Shown piece after piece: positions 21,731 through 33,353 of a DNA stretch of 64,000 nucleotides (position 1 is the first letter of the stretch; every line of letters starts with the position of its first letter). A program made the position numbers and the translations under genes. This DNA comes from Ziziphus jujuba (lineage: Eukaryota; Streptophyta; Magnoliopsida; Rosales; Rhamnaceae): the NCBI RefSeq assembly GCF_031755915.1, contig NC_083383.1, positions 25,212,501 through 25,276,500 of the forward strand, read 5' to 3'. The notes under the pieces are model-generated. The model made no database searches, was not told the origin of the DNA, and was given only the letters and a program-made list of their open reading frames with translations.

Positions 21731-22518
21731 TGTCAAAGTCAACTCGTTACCTAATTTGCGATTGACTTTCTTTTTTTTTTTTTTGGTTTTTATTTATTTA
21801 TTTGCTGGACAAATAAGTTTAGGAAAGTTTTTATTTTATTTGTAAATTAATTAATTCCTAATTGAAAATAAAGGAATTAATTAATTAGATTAGGAAAAGG
21901 AAAGATTCAGTCAAGCTAGAACTTTTCATTGTGTGGCCGGTTTTTCCTAGGATTTTTTAGGGTTTATTTTGTTTCTTTCAAAGCCTATTTAAAGGCTTAT
22001 TTTTCAATAAGAATACAACTTTGATTTGATTAAGAAAATACTTGTGAGATTAGAGAATTGGTTGTTTTAGCTTGACTTATCAATAGGTTTTCCATCCCCT
22101 ATTGTGGCGTCTACATTATACCAAGGTTTCTAGTCATAGGTTGGTTAGGGGTTGAGGTCCATTCCATTAGAACTTGAACTTAATTGAGATTCAGGCTAAT
22201 ATAATCCGGTTTAGGAGCAGGTCGTCCTAGGTTCGTATCACTTATTTTCAATGAGAAATCAAGCTTGAATTTTATACAAAAAATTATTTGTGAGATTGAA
22301 TTCTCTTTGTTCTTTCACCTAAAACACCATTACTGAATGAGTGTTTTAGTTTGACTTGTCAATATGCCTTCCATCACCTATTGTGGCGTCTTTATTATAT
22401 ACCAAAGTTTCCAATCACAGGTTAGTTAGGGGTCAAGGTGACCATTAGAACTTGAACATAATTAGATCAGGGCTAATATAATATGGTTTTAAATGCAGGA
22501 CGTCCTAGTTTCGTATCA
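21731..22518 (+). mobile_element. Ty3/gypsy LTR, 5'-truncated, duplicated 3' half (copy C)
   Basis: Counterpart of 663-1450. It is the 5' LTR-like partner of the complete LTR at 24776-25754, but the two are clearly diverged and the latter lacks both the array and the internal duplication. They are therefore not a recent 5'/3' LTR pair. Degenerate PBS at 22521-22533. Confidence 0.8.
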
Positions 22519-22533
22519 TTTCTTATCAGAGCC

Positions 22534-23447
22534 AAATTTTGTTCAGGTTTGATCTATCTTTATTTGATTTATTTGTTTTTGTGTTATTCTGCAATTTTAG
22601 CATTAGTTAAGGTTGCTTCTATCATCATATATGTTCCACATATTGAAAAAAAAAATGTTCACTCCTAGTTAAATTAGGATTTCCTAGTCTTACCGTATTT
22701 TTGCTTCCTAGTTTGTTGGTTGTTTTTCATCATTGTTCTTGTTAATTTTGGTTTTGGTTGATTTTTGCTGACTATTTTAGTCTTAAATATTTGCATTCAT
22801 ATATTAAAAAAAAAAACTTAACAGATATTAAAAAATTAAAAAAAAAAACTGCACAATTTGTATTTTGTCTAGGAGGTCACGAGTTTCGTGATTATTTGGC
22901 ATTGCAATTGTAACTTTGGTGTTGATTCATGCTACTGCAGTTGTCTTATGTGAGTTAAAATAAAATGAAGAAAAAGCCGAATATAAAAAAAATAAAAAAA
23001 TTTTGGTTTGTTGAATTTGGTGTTGAAATTTGTTGTTGGAAATTTCTTGGAGCTACTAATTTGTTGATTATTTATTCAATATTTGGAGCTTCTGGAGAAT
23101 TATTTTTGTTGCTGGATATTTGAATTTCAGGTGCTTAAATAATTTAATTAAAATTAATCAAAGGAATTGATACAAAACTAGAATTACAATAACAACAACC
23201 AACACTACTCTTTAATTTTGTTCGAATTGATTCTTGATCGTGTTTGACTTTCTTTTTCTAAATTTTTATTCTTGAATCTTTAATTTCTTATCATCTAGTC
23301 TAGTTCTTATTGATTCCAATGTTTTCTTGTTAATTTGCCTTGTTTTTCCTAGAGAAGATGAAAACTAGATTTCGCCAATTCATTCAGTATTGCTTGCTTT
23401 TGCTACTGTTTTATTGATAAGTTAAATTAAAACATACCAAATTAAAT
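22534..23447 (+). other. Gypsy leader region, copy C
   Basis: Collinear with 1466-2379. It carries a private change near 22904 (ATTGCAATTG against ATTGTAATTG). Non-coding. Confidence 0.65.
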
Positions 23448-24768
23448 TTGGTTTCTAGGAGAGTGCTGACTGTATATAAGGATGAGGATCAAGTTCAAAG
23501 GGAAAACATCTTCCACACCCGATGTGAAATCCAATGTAAGATTTGTAGCATGATAATTGATAGTGGAAGTTGTACAAATGTAATTAGTAATTTGGTGGTT
23601 GATAAATTAGGGTTAGCAACCATTAAACATCTAGAACCATATAGATTACAATGGCTTAATGATAGTGGTGAGATGAGAGTAAATTAACAAGTCAAAGTAA
23701 AATTCAGCATTGATAAATAAATATGTGGATGTTGTATTGTATGATGTTGTTCCTATGCATGCGGATCATATTTTGTTGGGTAGACCATGGCAATTTGATA
23801 AGGATGCCATACATTATGGGAGAGAGAAATTTTTTTTTTTTTAATTTTAAGGGCAAGAAGGTTAAACTGGAACCATTGACCCCGAATGAGGTTTTTAGAG
23901 ACCAATTACAAATGCAACAAAGGAGGGAAGCTAAGAGGCTTAAACAGAAGGCTAGAATGGCACCAATAGTTTCACCATCCATTCAAGAGGGAAAAAGTGA
24001 GCTTGCTGTCCAAGATAAGTCCTCTAAAACCCAGGTTGAGTGGAAAAATTATAATAAACCTAAGAGTGAGAAATTTGGTGCAAAAGCTAAGAGTGATGTA
24101 AAACCCATTGAATCCGTGAATGGGAAGGAAAGAGAGAAAAAGAAAAGAAGAAAAAGAATTTTTTATCTATGCTTAGGTGAGGTTAAAAAAGCATTTTTTA
24201 CTGATAAATCTTTGTTGGTTATGATTTATAAAGATGCTTGTTTAGAGATACTTTTATTGTATAGAACTTTTTCTACAGTGTTGAGAGCTTTACTTATTGG
24301 AAATTTGAAAATTTGGAAGAGATTAGTTGCTAACTTTAAAAGTGTAATTTTTACCATAATGAGTATGTATTTCTAGATTTTATTGTGATAGTGTTTGACT
24401 CAGGAGATTTAGCATGGTTACACTTACGAAAGGAGAGGTTTCCAAAACAAAGAAAGTCAAAGCTTATGCCGTGTGTGGATGGACCTTTTCAAGTTTTGGA
24501 GTGAATTAATGAGAATGCCTACAAACTTGATTTAACAAGTGAGTAGAATGTTAGTGCCACATTTAATGTTGCTAATTTATCTCCTTTTACTGCAGGTGAT
24601 GATCTTTATTTGAGGACAAATCCTTTTCAAGAGGAGGGGAATGATGAGAATCCACCCGAGCTCGCACAACCGACAACCCGCTGTGCTGACCTGATACGGA
24701 TGAAGACTAAGCCGATCACTAGAACTCAAGCCAAAAGGTTTATGGAAAACCTAGAAGCATTTATATAG
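23448..24768 (+). pseudogene. Ty3/gypsy internal region A, decayed (copy C)
   Basis: Third copy of the gag-terminus/PR/linker/IN-tail remnant, with all shared lesions. Unlike copies A and B it is followed by an uninterrupted LTR rather than a copia insertion. The end of the internal region (GCTGACCTGATACGG) and the PPT-like GGGAGCAG at 24768-24775 are preserved. Confidence 0.85.
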
Positions 24769-24775
24769 GGAGCAG

Positions 24776-25754
24776 TTAATTCTTAAAAGTGCTTGTCCAT
24801 ACCCAAAGATACAAAACATGTTCTAAGCATCCGAGTGCTGGAAGCCGATACAGACCCAGGTAACTATTTTTGTGCAAATTTGGACTTCGAGCAGCAAGGA
24901 ATGGTTCCAAAACTTCATGCACTCAATGAATATCATTAAGAGGACATGCAATCCAGCTAAGATAGAATCAAAAGCATCTAAAAAGGACTTGTATGGATAG
25001 CATCTCAATTTGGCCAAAAATGCTGTTTAGCCACTAACTTTGACTTTTCTTCTTGTTTGACTTATTCCACTCAAAAGGCATTGTGTGAGAGTCGTTATTA
25101 ATCATATTTGGCATTCTACATAGCATATGGAAGCTGATTTGGAGCCAAACAGGCTGGAGATTGGTCAAAGATACCTTAATAGTCAAACTAGTCAACTAGT
25201 TTCCTAATTTGGTTTTGACTTTTTGTTTTAGGAAATTAGTCTTTTATTTGGTTTCTATTTATTTATTTGCTGGACAAATCAACTTAGGAAATTTATTATT
25301 TTATTATTTTCATTGTAAATTAATTGATTTATAATTCAAAATAAAGAAATTAATTAATCCAAATTAGATTAAGAAAGGAGGTAAATTCCGTCCAAGCTAG
25401 GTTTCCTATTCTTTGGTGGCTGGTTTTACCTAGATAATTAGGGTTTTATTTTGTAACTTTTTAGCCTATTTAAGGGCTTGTTTTATCAATAATATTCAGT
25501 ACCTTATTCATACAAAAAATTATTTATGAGATTGAATTCTCTTTGTTCTCTTTGAACACCTAAAACACCATTAGTGAATGAGTGTTTTATTTTGACTTAT
25601 TAATAGGAAATCCATCCCCTATTGTGGCGTCTTCATTATACCAAGATTTCTAATCATAAATTGGTTAAGGGTCAAGGTGATCATTAGAACTTGAACAATA
25701 GATCTGGGCCAATATAATACGGGTTTAGGCACAGGTCGTCCTAGGTTCATATCA
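24776..25754 (+). mobile_element. Complete Ty3/gypsy 3' LTR ending the array (979 bp)
   Basis: Starts TTAATTCTT directly after the PPT-like GGGAGCAG and ends CTAGGTTCATATCA. The start is aligned with other copies, where the PPT is followed by TAATCAATCTC or TGATTCAATG. Palindromic TATA-like block at 25463-25478. The next base, 25755, lies inside a gag gene on the minus strand (element U), so this LTR marks the right boundary of an insertion into U. The left boundary should lie beyond position 1. Confidence 0.75.
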
Positions 25755-26453
25755 CTTTCAATTTTGTGTACTTGGAAAAATTCGATTCTAGCCTTTCTCT
25801 TTAGCCGATTTGAACTTTCTTCAACAACTTTCGATTTTGACTTGTTTTCATAGGTAGGATTGTTTCTCTAGCCACTTGGATTTGACCTCTCACTGTTGGA
25901 AACACCCCCAAACCATGTAGTTGTGCCCCTCCTCTTGAATTAACTCTCAAGTTTGATAGCCACATGCAACATCTCTTCCAATTCCACATATTGTTGGAAT
26001 TCCAATTGGTTAGCTATCTCACGATTCAATCCACCTAGAAACCATGCCATGGTTGCTTCTCTTTCTTCATTCATGCTCAATCTCATCATGAGCATCTCCG
26101 TCTCCTTCTAATAATCCGCCACGGACCTATTTCCTTGTGTCAAAGATTGGAGTCTTTGATGCAGCAACCTATGGTAATGTGCTGGTACGAATCGCTTTCT
26201 CATAGCACCTTTCATTTGTCGCCAAGTAGTAATCAATTCATCTCGTATTCTCCTTCGGTTATTTTTTTTTCATTTGTCCACCATTGAAGTGCATAATGTT
26301 TAAATTCCATTGCTGCCATTTTTACCTTCTTAGTCTCCAAATAGTTGTGAAAATCGAAGATCATCTCCATACGCTCCTCCCACTCTAAGTAGGCTTCTGG
26401 ATCATTTTTTCTTATGAAATGTGAAATGTTTACCATAATATTCCCAAGATATT
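25755..26453 (-). pseudogene. Element U gag, C-terminal part (Ty3/gypsy)
   Basis: Read downward from 26453: NIMVNISHFIRKNDPEAYLE, WEERMEMIFDFHNYLETKKV, KHYALQWWTNEKK (the retrotransposon gag core), then, with frame breaks, sequence equivalent to MRKRFVPSHYHRLLNQRLQS and the Arg-rich QFKRRGA region of element Y. Truncated at 25755 by the plus-strand LTR before the zinc knuckle. Interrupted at 26453/26454 by a solo LTR; the N-terminal part continues at 29736. Confidence 0.8.
26449..26453. repeat. Target-site duplication ATATT (left) of the solo LTR
   Basis: ATATT immediately precedes TGTCAGGACC at 26454 and recurs at 29731-29735 immediately after the element. Confidence 0.6.
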
Positions 26454-26938
26454 TGTCAGGACCCGTCCAAAATTTCTCACCAAAACCTAGACAAGCCCTG
26501 ATCCTAGGGAAACCATACCGAGCCTTCCAAGGAAAGTTCGACAGCATCTCTCCTACGGGTCGGACTTACCACAAAATTCTCTGCACAGAAAGCACACTTC
26601 TAAATACATTATCTTATTCCTCCCATCTTACTACAATTTACTACCATAAGCTTCCAGCACTTTAATAAATAATAGGGAATCAGTGCATAATTATAAATAT
26701 CCAATGAAGTATACAGAGCCTTACAAAATTTTAAGTGTAAGAATAAATACAATAAGAAGATAAAAGAAATAATACCAGATAGAGAGGAAAGGAAAGAAAG
26801 GCTTCTTGGACTTTCAACAATGAACAAAGACGCCGAGCTCACCTTCAAACGATCAACCTCTAGTAACCTGGGTCTAGGGGAACGGATTTAAAAAAACATA
26901 TGAAATGCTAATCAGCTCAGTGAGTGACCCTATCTACT

Positions 26939-26973
26939 AAATAATAATGATAATAATAATAATAATAATAAAT
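26939..26973. repeat. (AAT)n microsatellite
   Basis: About ten consecutive AAT/AAT-like triplets with one GAT interruption, within the solo LTR. Confidence 0.8.
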
Positions 26974-29085
26974 ATTAGAAAATAACATTTGCTTTTAAAA
27001 TTCTCACAATTCACTTCGTTGGAAAAATTTCCCCTTTAAAACATTTCACAAAACCCAACATTTATGTTCCCCGAAACTTAAGAAAAATATTAAATAATAA
27101 AATCCCAATTTTGAAATGAATAATAGAAGCATGATAAATAATAGAATTTACATTAGAAAGATTTAGCACCAACCAAATTAACTAAACAACAATTGAATCA
27201 ATGAAATAATCAAGAAATACTATTTAATAAATAAAATGCAATTGGTATCAATAAATAAAATAATGAGAGACTCCAATTAATTAAATAATAAAATCACGAT
27301 TAGATACCTTTAGTTTCAAATAAAATTTGAAAACATTAATTATTATACATAGATAAAACACAATTAAATCCATTGAATCTTTAAATATGATTTTAAAACA
27401 GATTTTGTTCAAAAATTTCATATCGAAATATCCAGACCCACCATACTATACACGAATGATGTCCGACGGTTCCCAGCCTCCCAAAGCACCGTCTGACTAG
27501 GAGGTTAAGCGAGAACCCGCATCCGGTCACCGTGGCATCCCACCGGACCCGACCGATGCTATCAACGGTCACTTGGCCATGGAAGGGGCGGATGATGCTC
27601 ACTGTTCATTATACCCTGTCAGCCCTCAGGTCCATTGGCCTAATCATGCGCTCTAATCATATCCATGTAAATACAGTAGAAAACACTAGTACATTAGTAC
27701 TGTATAAGTACGTCTAAAAATCATAAAATCAATATATTTTTAAATATCGAAATCTCATAAATTCCACTTTCAAATCCGTTGGTTCACATCACCTTTAAAG
27801 TCATAATATTTTCACAATTCTTTTAAATCATCCTCATAAATCCATCGAGTTCAAATCCATCAATTTGAGTACACGAATTTTTCAATGGCATAAGGTCAAG
27901 CCTTTAATATTTTATTGCATAAATATTTTTGGAACGTAATAATTTAAATTAATATTTTTCTCAAATTCTAAAAAATTATTTTAATCAAAGATATTATTAA
28001 AATCACATAAAATTCATGCATAGTTAAATCCCACAATTCATCAATGCATCATAAATTTAAAAGAGATAATTTCTTTCAAATCCAAAGAACCAATCCATAC
28101 CACATAAATCCATATATAATTAAATTCATACAATTATGCACAATAAATTTAATAATAAACATAACAATAATTAAAAGAATTTAAAACCACAATTCCTTTA
28201 AATTCCCAAATATTTTTGGCACCAAACCATATATTAGAAATTATCATAATTTGGCATTAAAATTTTAGATAGAAATTCTCTTAAATATCCAACAAACAAA
28301 TTCAATAATTATTAAATCAAATCCCAAATTCCTAAAATCAAAATATTCCTTAATGCACAAGTAATTTTAATTTACTCAATTTTTGTCATCAAAATTCCAA
28401 TTATAAATTTACTAAATATTCAATTAATACAAAATATTCATCATTTAACTCCTGAAAATAATTTGAAGGTGGGTCACTCACCTCGAGCATGCAATTAAAT
28501 CAAGATCCCCACCGGATCGATTCCATGACTCACACGTGCTTCTAACATATCAATATTACACAAAACCGATTAAATACAGGTACCCAAAGGATTTAACACA
28601 AACATTAACTAAAATTCGCAAATGAGATACCTATAGAAAGCTAATGAGACAAGGAATACATTAACAACCTCCATTGAGCTTAAAGCCACTGGGATTGGCC
28701 GAAAAATGAACGGGAAGTTTAGTCCAAGCACTCCCCTCTATGTATCTCACAAACGGCCTGGAATTTGGGCAAATGGAGGTCATTTTTTAATTAGGAGGTC
28801 AAAATCTAGGGGGGAGGACTAACCACATGACCGGTGATAGCCAAAAAACTGGCCAACCAGCATCATGACGGCTGCGAGATTTGGGCGCCGATCTTGACCC
28901 GTCTGTTGACCAACCGGCCGGAGATTGGGCCACCGACGTCACCTGGCTATGAGCTCTCAAGCCCACTAGTGTGTGCCACCGTCCGGCCACTAAAACACGG
29001 CCAAATGATAAATCAAAGGAGAGTCAAAGGAGAGAGAGACAGGGGTTTGTATGTCTCTATTTTTCACTCTCTGTCGGGCTTGGGG

Positions 29086-29155
29086 AAGAAGGAGAAGGAG
29101 ACAAAAAGAAAAAGAAAAAGAAAAAGTGTTTCCTCATGTGTGGGGGGGGGGGGGG
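29086..29155. repeat. GA-rich tract followed by a G14 homopolymer
   Basis: AAGGAGAAGGAG, then AAAAAGAAAAAG repeats, then 14 consecutive G at 29142-29155, close to the solo LTR's end. The short frames crossing it are low-complexity and not considered genes. Confidence 0.75.
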
Positions 29156-29735
29156 ACAAAAGAAAAGAAACTAAATAAATAAAATAATATTAAAATAATA
29201 ATATAATAATAACAAAATAATATAATATTTAGTAATGGTAGACATGTGGCACTTTTATAATGTTACATGTGGTGCATCCCATTTGGTGACACATGGCATA
29301 AACTTTCACACTTTTAAAAATAATAATAAAATAATACGAAATTCAGAAAAATTTGCAGGTCCATAACTTTTCAACAAATTGTCCAAATTAAGTGTACCAC
29401 TAGTCTATGAACTCATATCAATGAGTACTTAACAACCATGAATGAGTCAAAGTTCAATTTCACAAGAATAAAAAGTCAACTTGGGCACCCTTGGACAGTT
29501 CAAACCTCCATTTGTTTTGATCATAACTTGCAAACGATAGCTCCGATTTCAATGTGCTACTAATCTACGAACTCTTGTCGATGCGTGCTTTGTAGCGGTG
29601 CCTCAGTCAACCTAGAATTCCATTTGAGTCAAAAAGTCAACATTTGACCATTCTCGATCAACGACAGTTAAACCCGGTCAACTTCGATCCATTTGAGAAA
29701 TTTCCAATGTACTTCGGGATGAGGTGTTATATATT

Positions 29736-30115
29736 CATCCTCATTCCTTGCTGATCTCCCATGGATTGGCCTTCCTTGAGGTTCATAAATTTCATCAAAC
29801 CCCTCATCCAAGTCATCTCCAAAATTACCTTCCTTGAATTCCTCTCTACGTCGGTCATGGCCCTTCGACCTCTACCTCGGCCACCATTTGCATCTAACCT
29901 TGGATTCAGCCCCCCTTGGATGTTTCTAACCTGTCCATCCTTTGATCTATATGATCAAATTGAGCATTCATCAGCTGTAATTGCTCCAAGATGGCCCTCA
30001 TGTCCGTGTGCTCATCACTACTCCCCGAAGCTCGGGAATCTCCTTTGAATCCTACGAACTCTTCTTCATTAATTCTTAATGGTGGATCTCCTTTTCTCAC
30101 CCTTGAATCTGCCAT
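29736..30115 (-). pseudogene. Element U gag, N-terminal part
   Basis: ATG at 30113-30115 starts MADSRVRKGDPPLRINEEEF, then TDMRAILEQLQLMNAQFDHI, DQRMDRLETSKGG, then a stop at 29906. The following segment down to 29736 matches the Arg/Glu-rich region of element Y (RGRGGRERPREEFEEE) with frame damage. The start is supported by the equivalent MTESRMRRGEPPLRIND of element Y at 47175. It is split from its C-terminal half by the solo LTR. Confidence 0.8.
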
Positions 30116-31215
30116 GATAGTATGAATAACACAAAAATAAAATAAGACCTCACCAAATTCACTCCTTTACGTGTTTCATTCATGTTTGCACACTAGTTTT
30201 GGCTTTTGACCCTCTTTTGAGCTCACACACTCTTTCCTTTTTCCGCTTAAAGAATTAACTCAAAGTTCTAATTAAACACACTTAAACAGAAACTAGATCA
30301 TAAGTGTTCCAAATTTAAACTTATCAATAAAACAGCAACTAAAATAATCAAATACCGAGTGAATTTTTAACACCTAATTCTTGGCTTTTCTAAGCAAAAA
30401 TAAGGCAATTTAACAAAGAAAATTTCAGAATCAATAAGAACTAGACCAGATGGTAAGAAATTAAGAATTCAAGAATAAAATTTAGAAAAGGAAATTCAAA
30501 CATGAACAAGAATCAAATCGAACAAAAATATAGGATAGTTGTTGGCTGTTGTTCTTTGTAATTCAAGTTTTTGTATCAAATCCTTTAACTAATTTTAATC
30601 CAATAGTTTTAGCATCCAAAATTCGAATATCAAGCAGCAAAATTAAAGTTCCAAAAACTCCAATAATGAGTAAATAAGCACAATTCAGCATCTCCAACAA
30701 ATTTCAAACTCCAAATTTCATTAAACTAATTTGTTTCTTTTATTCGGCTTTACTTTTTTTTGTTTTTTGTTTTTTTCTTTTGTTTTTAACTTACAGAACT
30801 TAAGATACAACTCCAGTAGCAAAAATCAACAACAAAATTGCAATTCCAACACCAAAATTTTAACAAACCCGTGACCTCCAAAATACAAATTTACAAATTT
30901 TGTGAATTTGTATATGTTGCTGCAAAACCCTTTTTTTTTTTTGAATATATGAATGTAAATAATTAATATCAAAAAGAGCAAAGAAAAATCAACAATAAAC
31001 TAAATTACTAGGAACAAAGGTGAAAAACAACCAACAAACTAGGAAGTGAAAATACGGTAACACAAGGAAAATAATTTGGAGTATGAATGAATTTTTTTTT
31101 TTTTAAGATGCAGAACATGTAGGAGCATGAACCAACCTTAACCTAATGTTAAAATTGCAGAATAATACAAAAACAAATAAAGCAAATAAAGATAGATCAA
31201 ACTTGAACAAAATTC
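30116..31215 (-). other. Element U leader region
   Basis: About 1.1 kb non-coding leader between gag ATG and PBS, A-rich on the plus strand with homopolymer runs near 30750 and 30930. Homologous in reverse orientation to 1466-2379 and collinear with 47176-48321. Confidence 0.65.
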
Positions 31216-31228
31216 GGCTCTGATACCA
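31216..31228 (-). other. Element U primer-binding site
   Basis: Plus-strand GGCTCTGATACCA is the exact complement of TGGTATCAGAGCC, the initiator-Met tRNA PBS, two bases from the LTR end at 31231. It is the best-preserved gypsy PBS in the window. Confidence 0.88.
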
Positions 31229-31230
31229 AA

Positions 31231-32315
31231 TGATACGAACTTAGGTTGACTCACACCTAAACCCATATTATATTAGCCCAGATCTCAATTAAGTTCAAAT
31301 TCTTATGGAAAAACCTTAATGATATGAATCTAGGATGACCTGCTCCTGAACCCGTATTATATTAGCCCAGATCTAATTATGTTCAAGTTCTAATGGTCAC
31401 CTTAACCCCTAACCAACCTGTGATTAGAAACCTTGGTATATAATGAAGACGCCATAATAGGTGATGGATGTCCTATTGATAAGTCAAAACTAAAATACTC
31501 ATTCACTAATGATGTTTTAGGTGTTCAAAAGAACAAAGAGAATTCAATCTCACAAATAATTTTCTATATAAAATTCAAGCTTAATTCTTATTGAAAAATA
31601 AGCCTTTAAATAGGCTACAAAGTGACGAAATAAACCCTAAAAAACAAAGGGAAAACCAACCATACAAAGTGGTTTCCTATGGTGGCCGAAATTCTCACTC
31701 CTTTCCTAATCTAATTTGGATTAATTAAATTCTTTTATTTTGAATTAGGAATTAATTAATTTACAATGAAAATAATAAAATAATAACTTTCCTAAACTTA
31801 TTTCTCCAGAAAATAAATAAATAAAAACAAAAAATTAATGGTAATTTCCTAAAACAAAATGTAGAATCAAATTAGGAAACTAAAATACTAGCTTTTTGAC
31901 TAAGTTGACTTTAACCAATCTTTAACCTCTTTGAGCTCCAAATCAGCTCTATATGCTTTTTAGGATGCCAAATAAGCTTATTATGGAGTCCCACACATTA
32001 CCCTTGCTAGGAGAAAGAGAAAAAGCCAACTTACCAAAATATAGTAAAGACAGCACAAAATACAGTAAAAATAGGCCAAATTTGAAGCTGCCCATACAAC
32101 CCTTTTTTGAATGCCTTTGAAGCTAGCTTAACTTGATTCCATATCCTCTTATACATAGGTATTGAACCCATAAAAATTTGGAGCCACTTCATGCTGCACA
32201 GTGTTCATATTTGCACCAAAATCGCTACCCGGATCTGTATCGGCTTCCACTACTTGCATGCTTAGAATAGGCTTTGTACCTTCTAGTATGGACAAGCTCT
32301 GTTGAGAATTGATTA
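31231..32315 (-). mobile_element. Ty3/gypsy LTR shared by elements U (5' LTR) and V (3' LTR), 1,085 bp
   Basis: Minus-strand LTR with terminus TGATACGAAC at 31231 and start (complement of TAATCAATTCTC) at 32315 next to a PPT complement TCCCC. The terminal about 89 bp is duplicated in tandem (31231-31319, then from TGATATGAAT at 31320). On its left lie the PBS and leader of U; on its right lies the 3' end of a different internal region (V). One LTR thus serves two elements, the signature of LTR-LTR recombination. Confidence 0.8.
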
Positions 32316-32449
32316 TCCCCTATATAAATGCTTGCAGGTTATCCTTAAATCTCTTAATCTGAGCTCTTGTTATTGGTTCGGTCTTTATCTGTGTCGAGTC
32401 AGCACCCCAGCAAGTTATCGGTTAAGCAGGCTCGGGCGTAATCATATCA
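32316..32449 (-). mobile_element. Element V: 3' internal remnant
   Basis: PPT plus the conserved post-integrase tail (plus strand TTAATCTGAGCTCTTG...GTCGAGTCAGCACCCC), about 130 bp. It breaks off at 32449 against a truncated LTR. All other coding sequence of V is missing. Confidence 0.7.
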
Positions 32450-33353
32450 CTTAACCCCTAAACAACCTATGATTAGAAACCTTAGTATAATGAGGATGTC
32501 ATAATAGGTTATGAATGCTCTATTGATAAGTCAAATCTAAAACACACACTCTCTAATTGTGTTTTAGGTGTTCAAAGAGAACAAAGGGAATTCTAAGTCA
32601 TAAAATAAATTCTGAATATTATTAAAGGTGTGATCTTCCTAAAAAAAAAACAGCCTTTAAATAAGCTAGGAAAGAGCAAAATAAAGGTTGAATTTTGGCC
32701 AACATTAGGAAACATCAAGTGTGGCCAAAATTTCACTTACTTTCCTAAATCTATTTTGATTAATTAATTCTTTATTTTGACTTGGAAACTAACTAATTTA
32801 CATTGGAAATAATAAAATAATAATTTTGTAAACTTATTTGTCCAGAAAATAAATAAATAAAAACCAACCAAAGGACTCATTTTCTAAAACAAAAAGTCAA
32901 AATCAAATTAGGAAACTAAATAACTATCTTTTTTACTAAGCTGTCTTTGACCAATCTTTGACCAATTTAAGCTCCAAATCAGCTTCCATATGCCTTTTAG
33001 GATGCCAAATAGGATTATCATTGAGTCTCACACATTTTCCTTGCTTGGATCAAAGAGAAAATGCCAACTCAGTAAAATACAGTAAAGCCAGCAACAAAAT
33101 ACAGTAAAACCTGCCAAACTTCCTCCTATGCATACACCACCTGTTTAATTGCCTTTGAAGCTACATTGACTTGATTTCATGACCTCGTAGAGATATTTAT
33201 TGAATCCATTAAGTGTTGGAACCATGTCTTGCTGCCCAGAGTCCATATTCACACGAAAACAGCTACTCAAGTCCGTATCGGTCTCCACCACTTGGATGCT
33301 TAAAACGGGTTTTGTATCTTCGGGTATGGACAAGCCATTTTGAGAACTAATTA
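32450..33353 (-). mobile_element. Ty3/gypsy LTR, missing its terminal about 100 bp (3' LTR of element W)
   Basis: Starts (minus) next to a PPT complement CTCCCTG at 33354 and runs down through the palindromic TATA-like block at 32652 and CTAAACAACCTATGATTAG at 32457. The TGATACGAAC terminus is lost at the junction with V. Confidence 0.75.

Larger units (their letters stand above)
21069..24818. repeat. Tandem array unit, copy C (partial, 3.75 kb)
   Basis: Matches copy A positions 1-3750 at an offset of 21,068. It agrees with copy B rather than A at the site near 23214 and has a private T-to-C change near 22904. The match stops exactly where copies A and B are interrupted by the copia LTR (3751/14285); here the uninterrupted gypsy LTR continues instead. 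Copy C therefore preserves the state without the copia insertion. Confidence 0.93.
26454..29730. mobile_element. Solo LTR, 3.28 kb, inserted in element U gag
   Basis: Begins TGTCAGGACCC, ends GGGATGAGGTGTTAT (the canonical CA end appears mutated), is flanked by ATATT on both sides, and sits exactly between two halves of a gypsy gag. It contains no PBS, PPT or coding domain, as expected for a solo LTR left by LTR-LTR recombination. LTRs of this length are typical of large plant gypsy lineages such as Tekay/Del; that assignment is inference. By end orientation it could also be read on the minus strand, starting ATAACACCTCATCCC. Internal features: an (AAT)n tract near 26940, a GC-richer patch 27450-27650, a GA/CT tract near 29090 and a G14 run at 29142. 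Confidence 0.65.

Noticed and set aside
24819..24830. TGTTCTAAGC as the start of the gypsy LTR
   Set aside because: Other copies have ATTCTAAGC or GTTTTAAGC at this point, so TG is not conserved; the PPT lies 43 bp upstream and the copy at 49095 shows the true start TGATTCAATG after GAAGGAG.
28799..29178. Opposing frames of 63-114 codons in the GC-richer end of the solo LTR
   Set aside because: They cross GA-rich and G14 low-complexity tracts, lack any domain and lie inside an LTR with target-site duplications.
31216..31228. TGGTATCAGAGCC motifs as part of tRNA genes
   Set aside because: They are short matches directly beside LTR ends and lack the rest of a tRNA; they are primer-binding sites.
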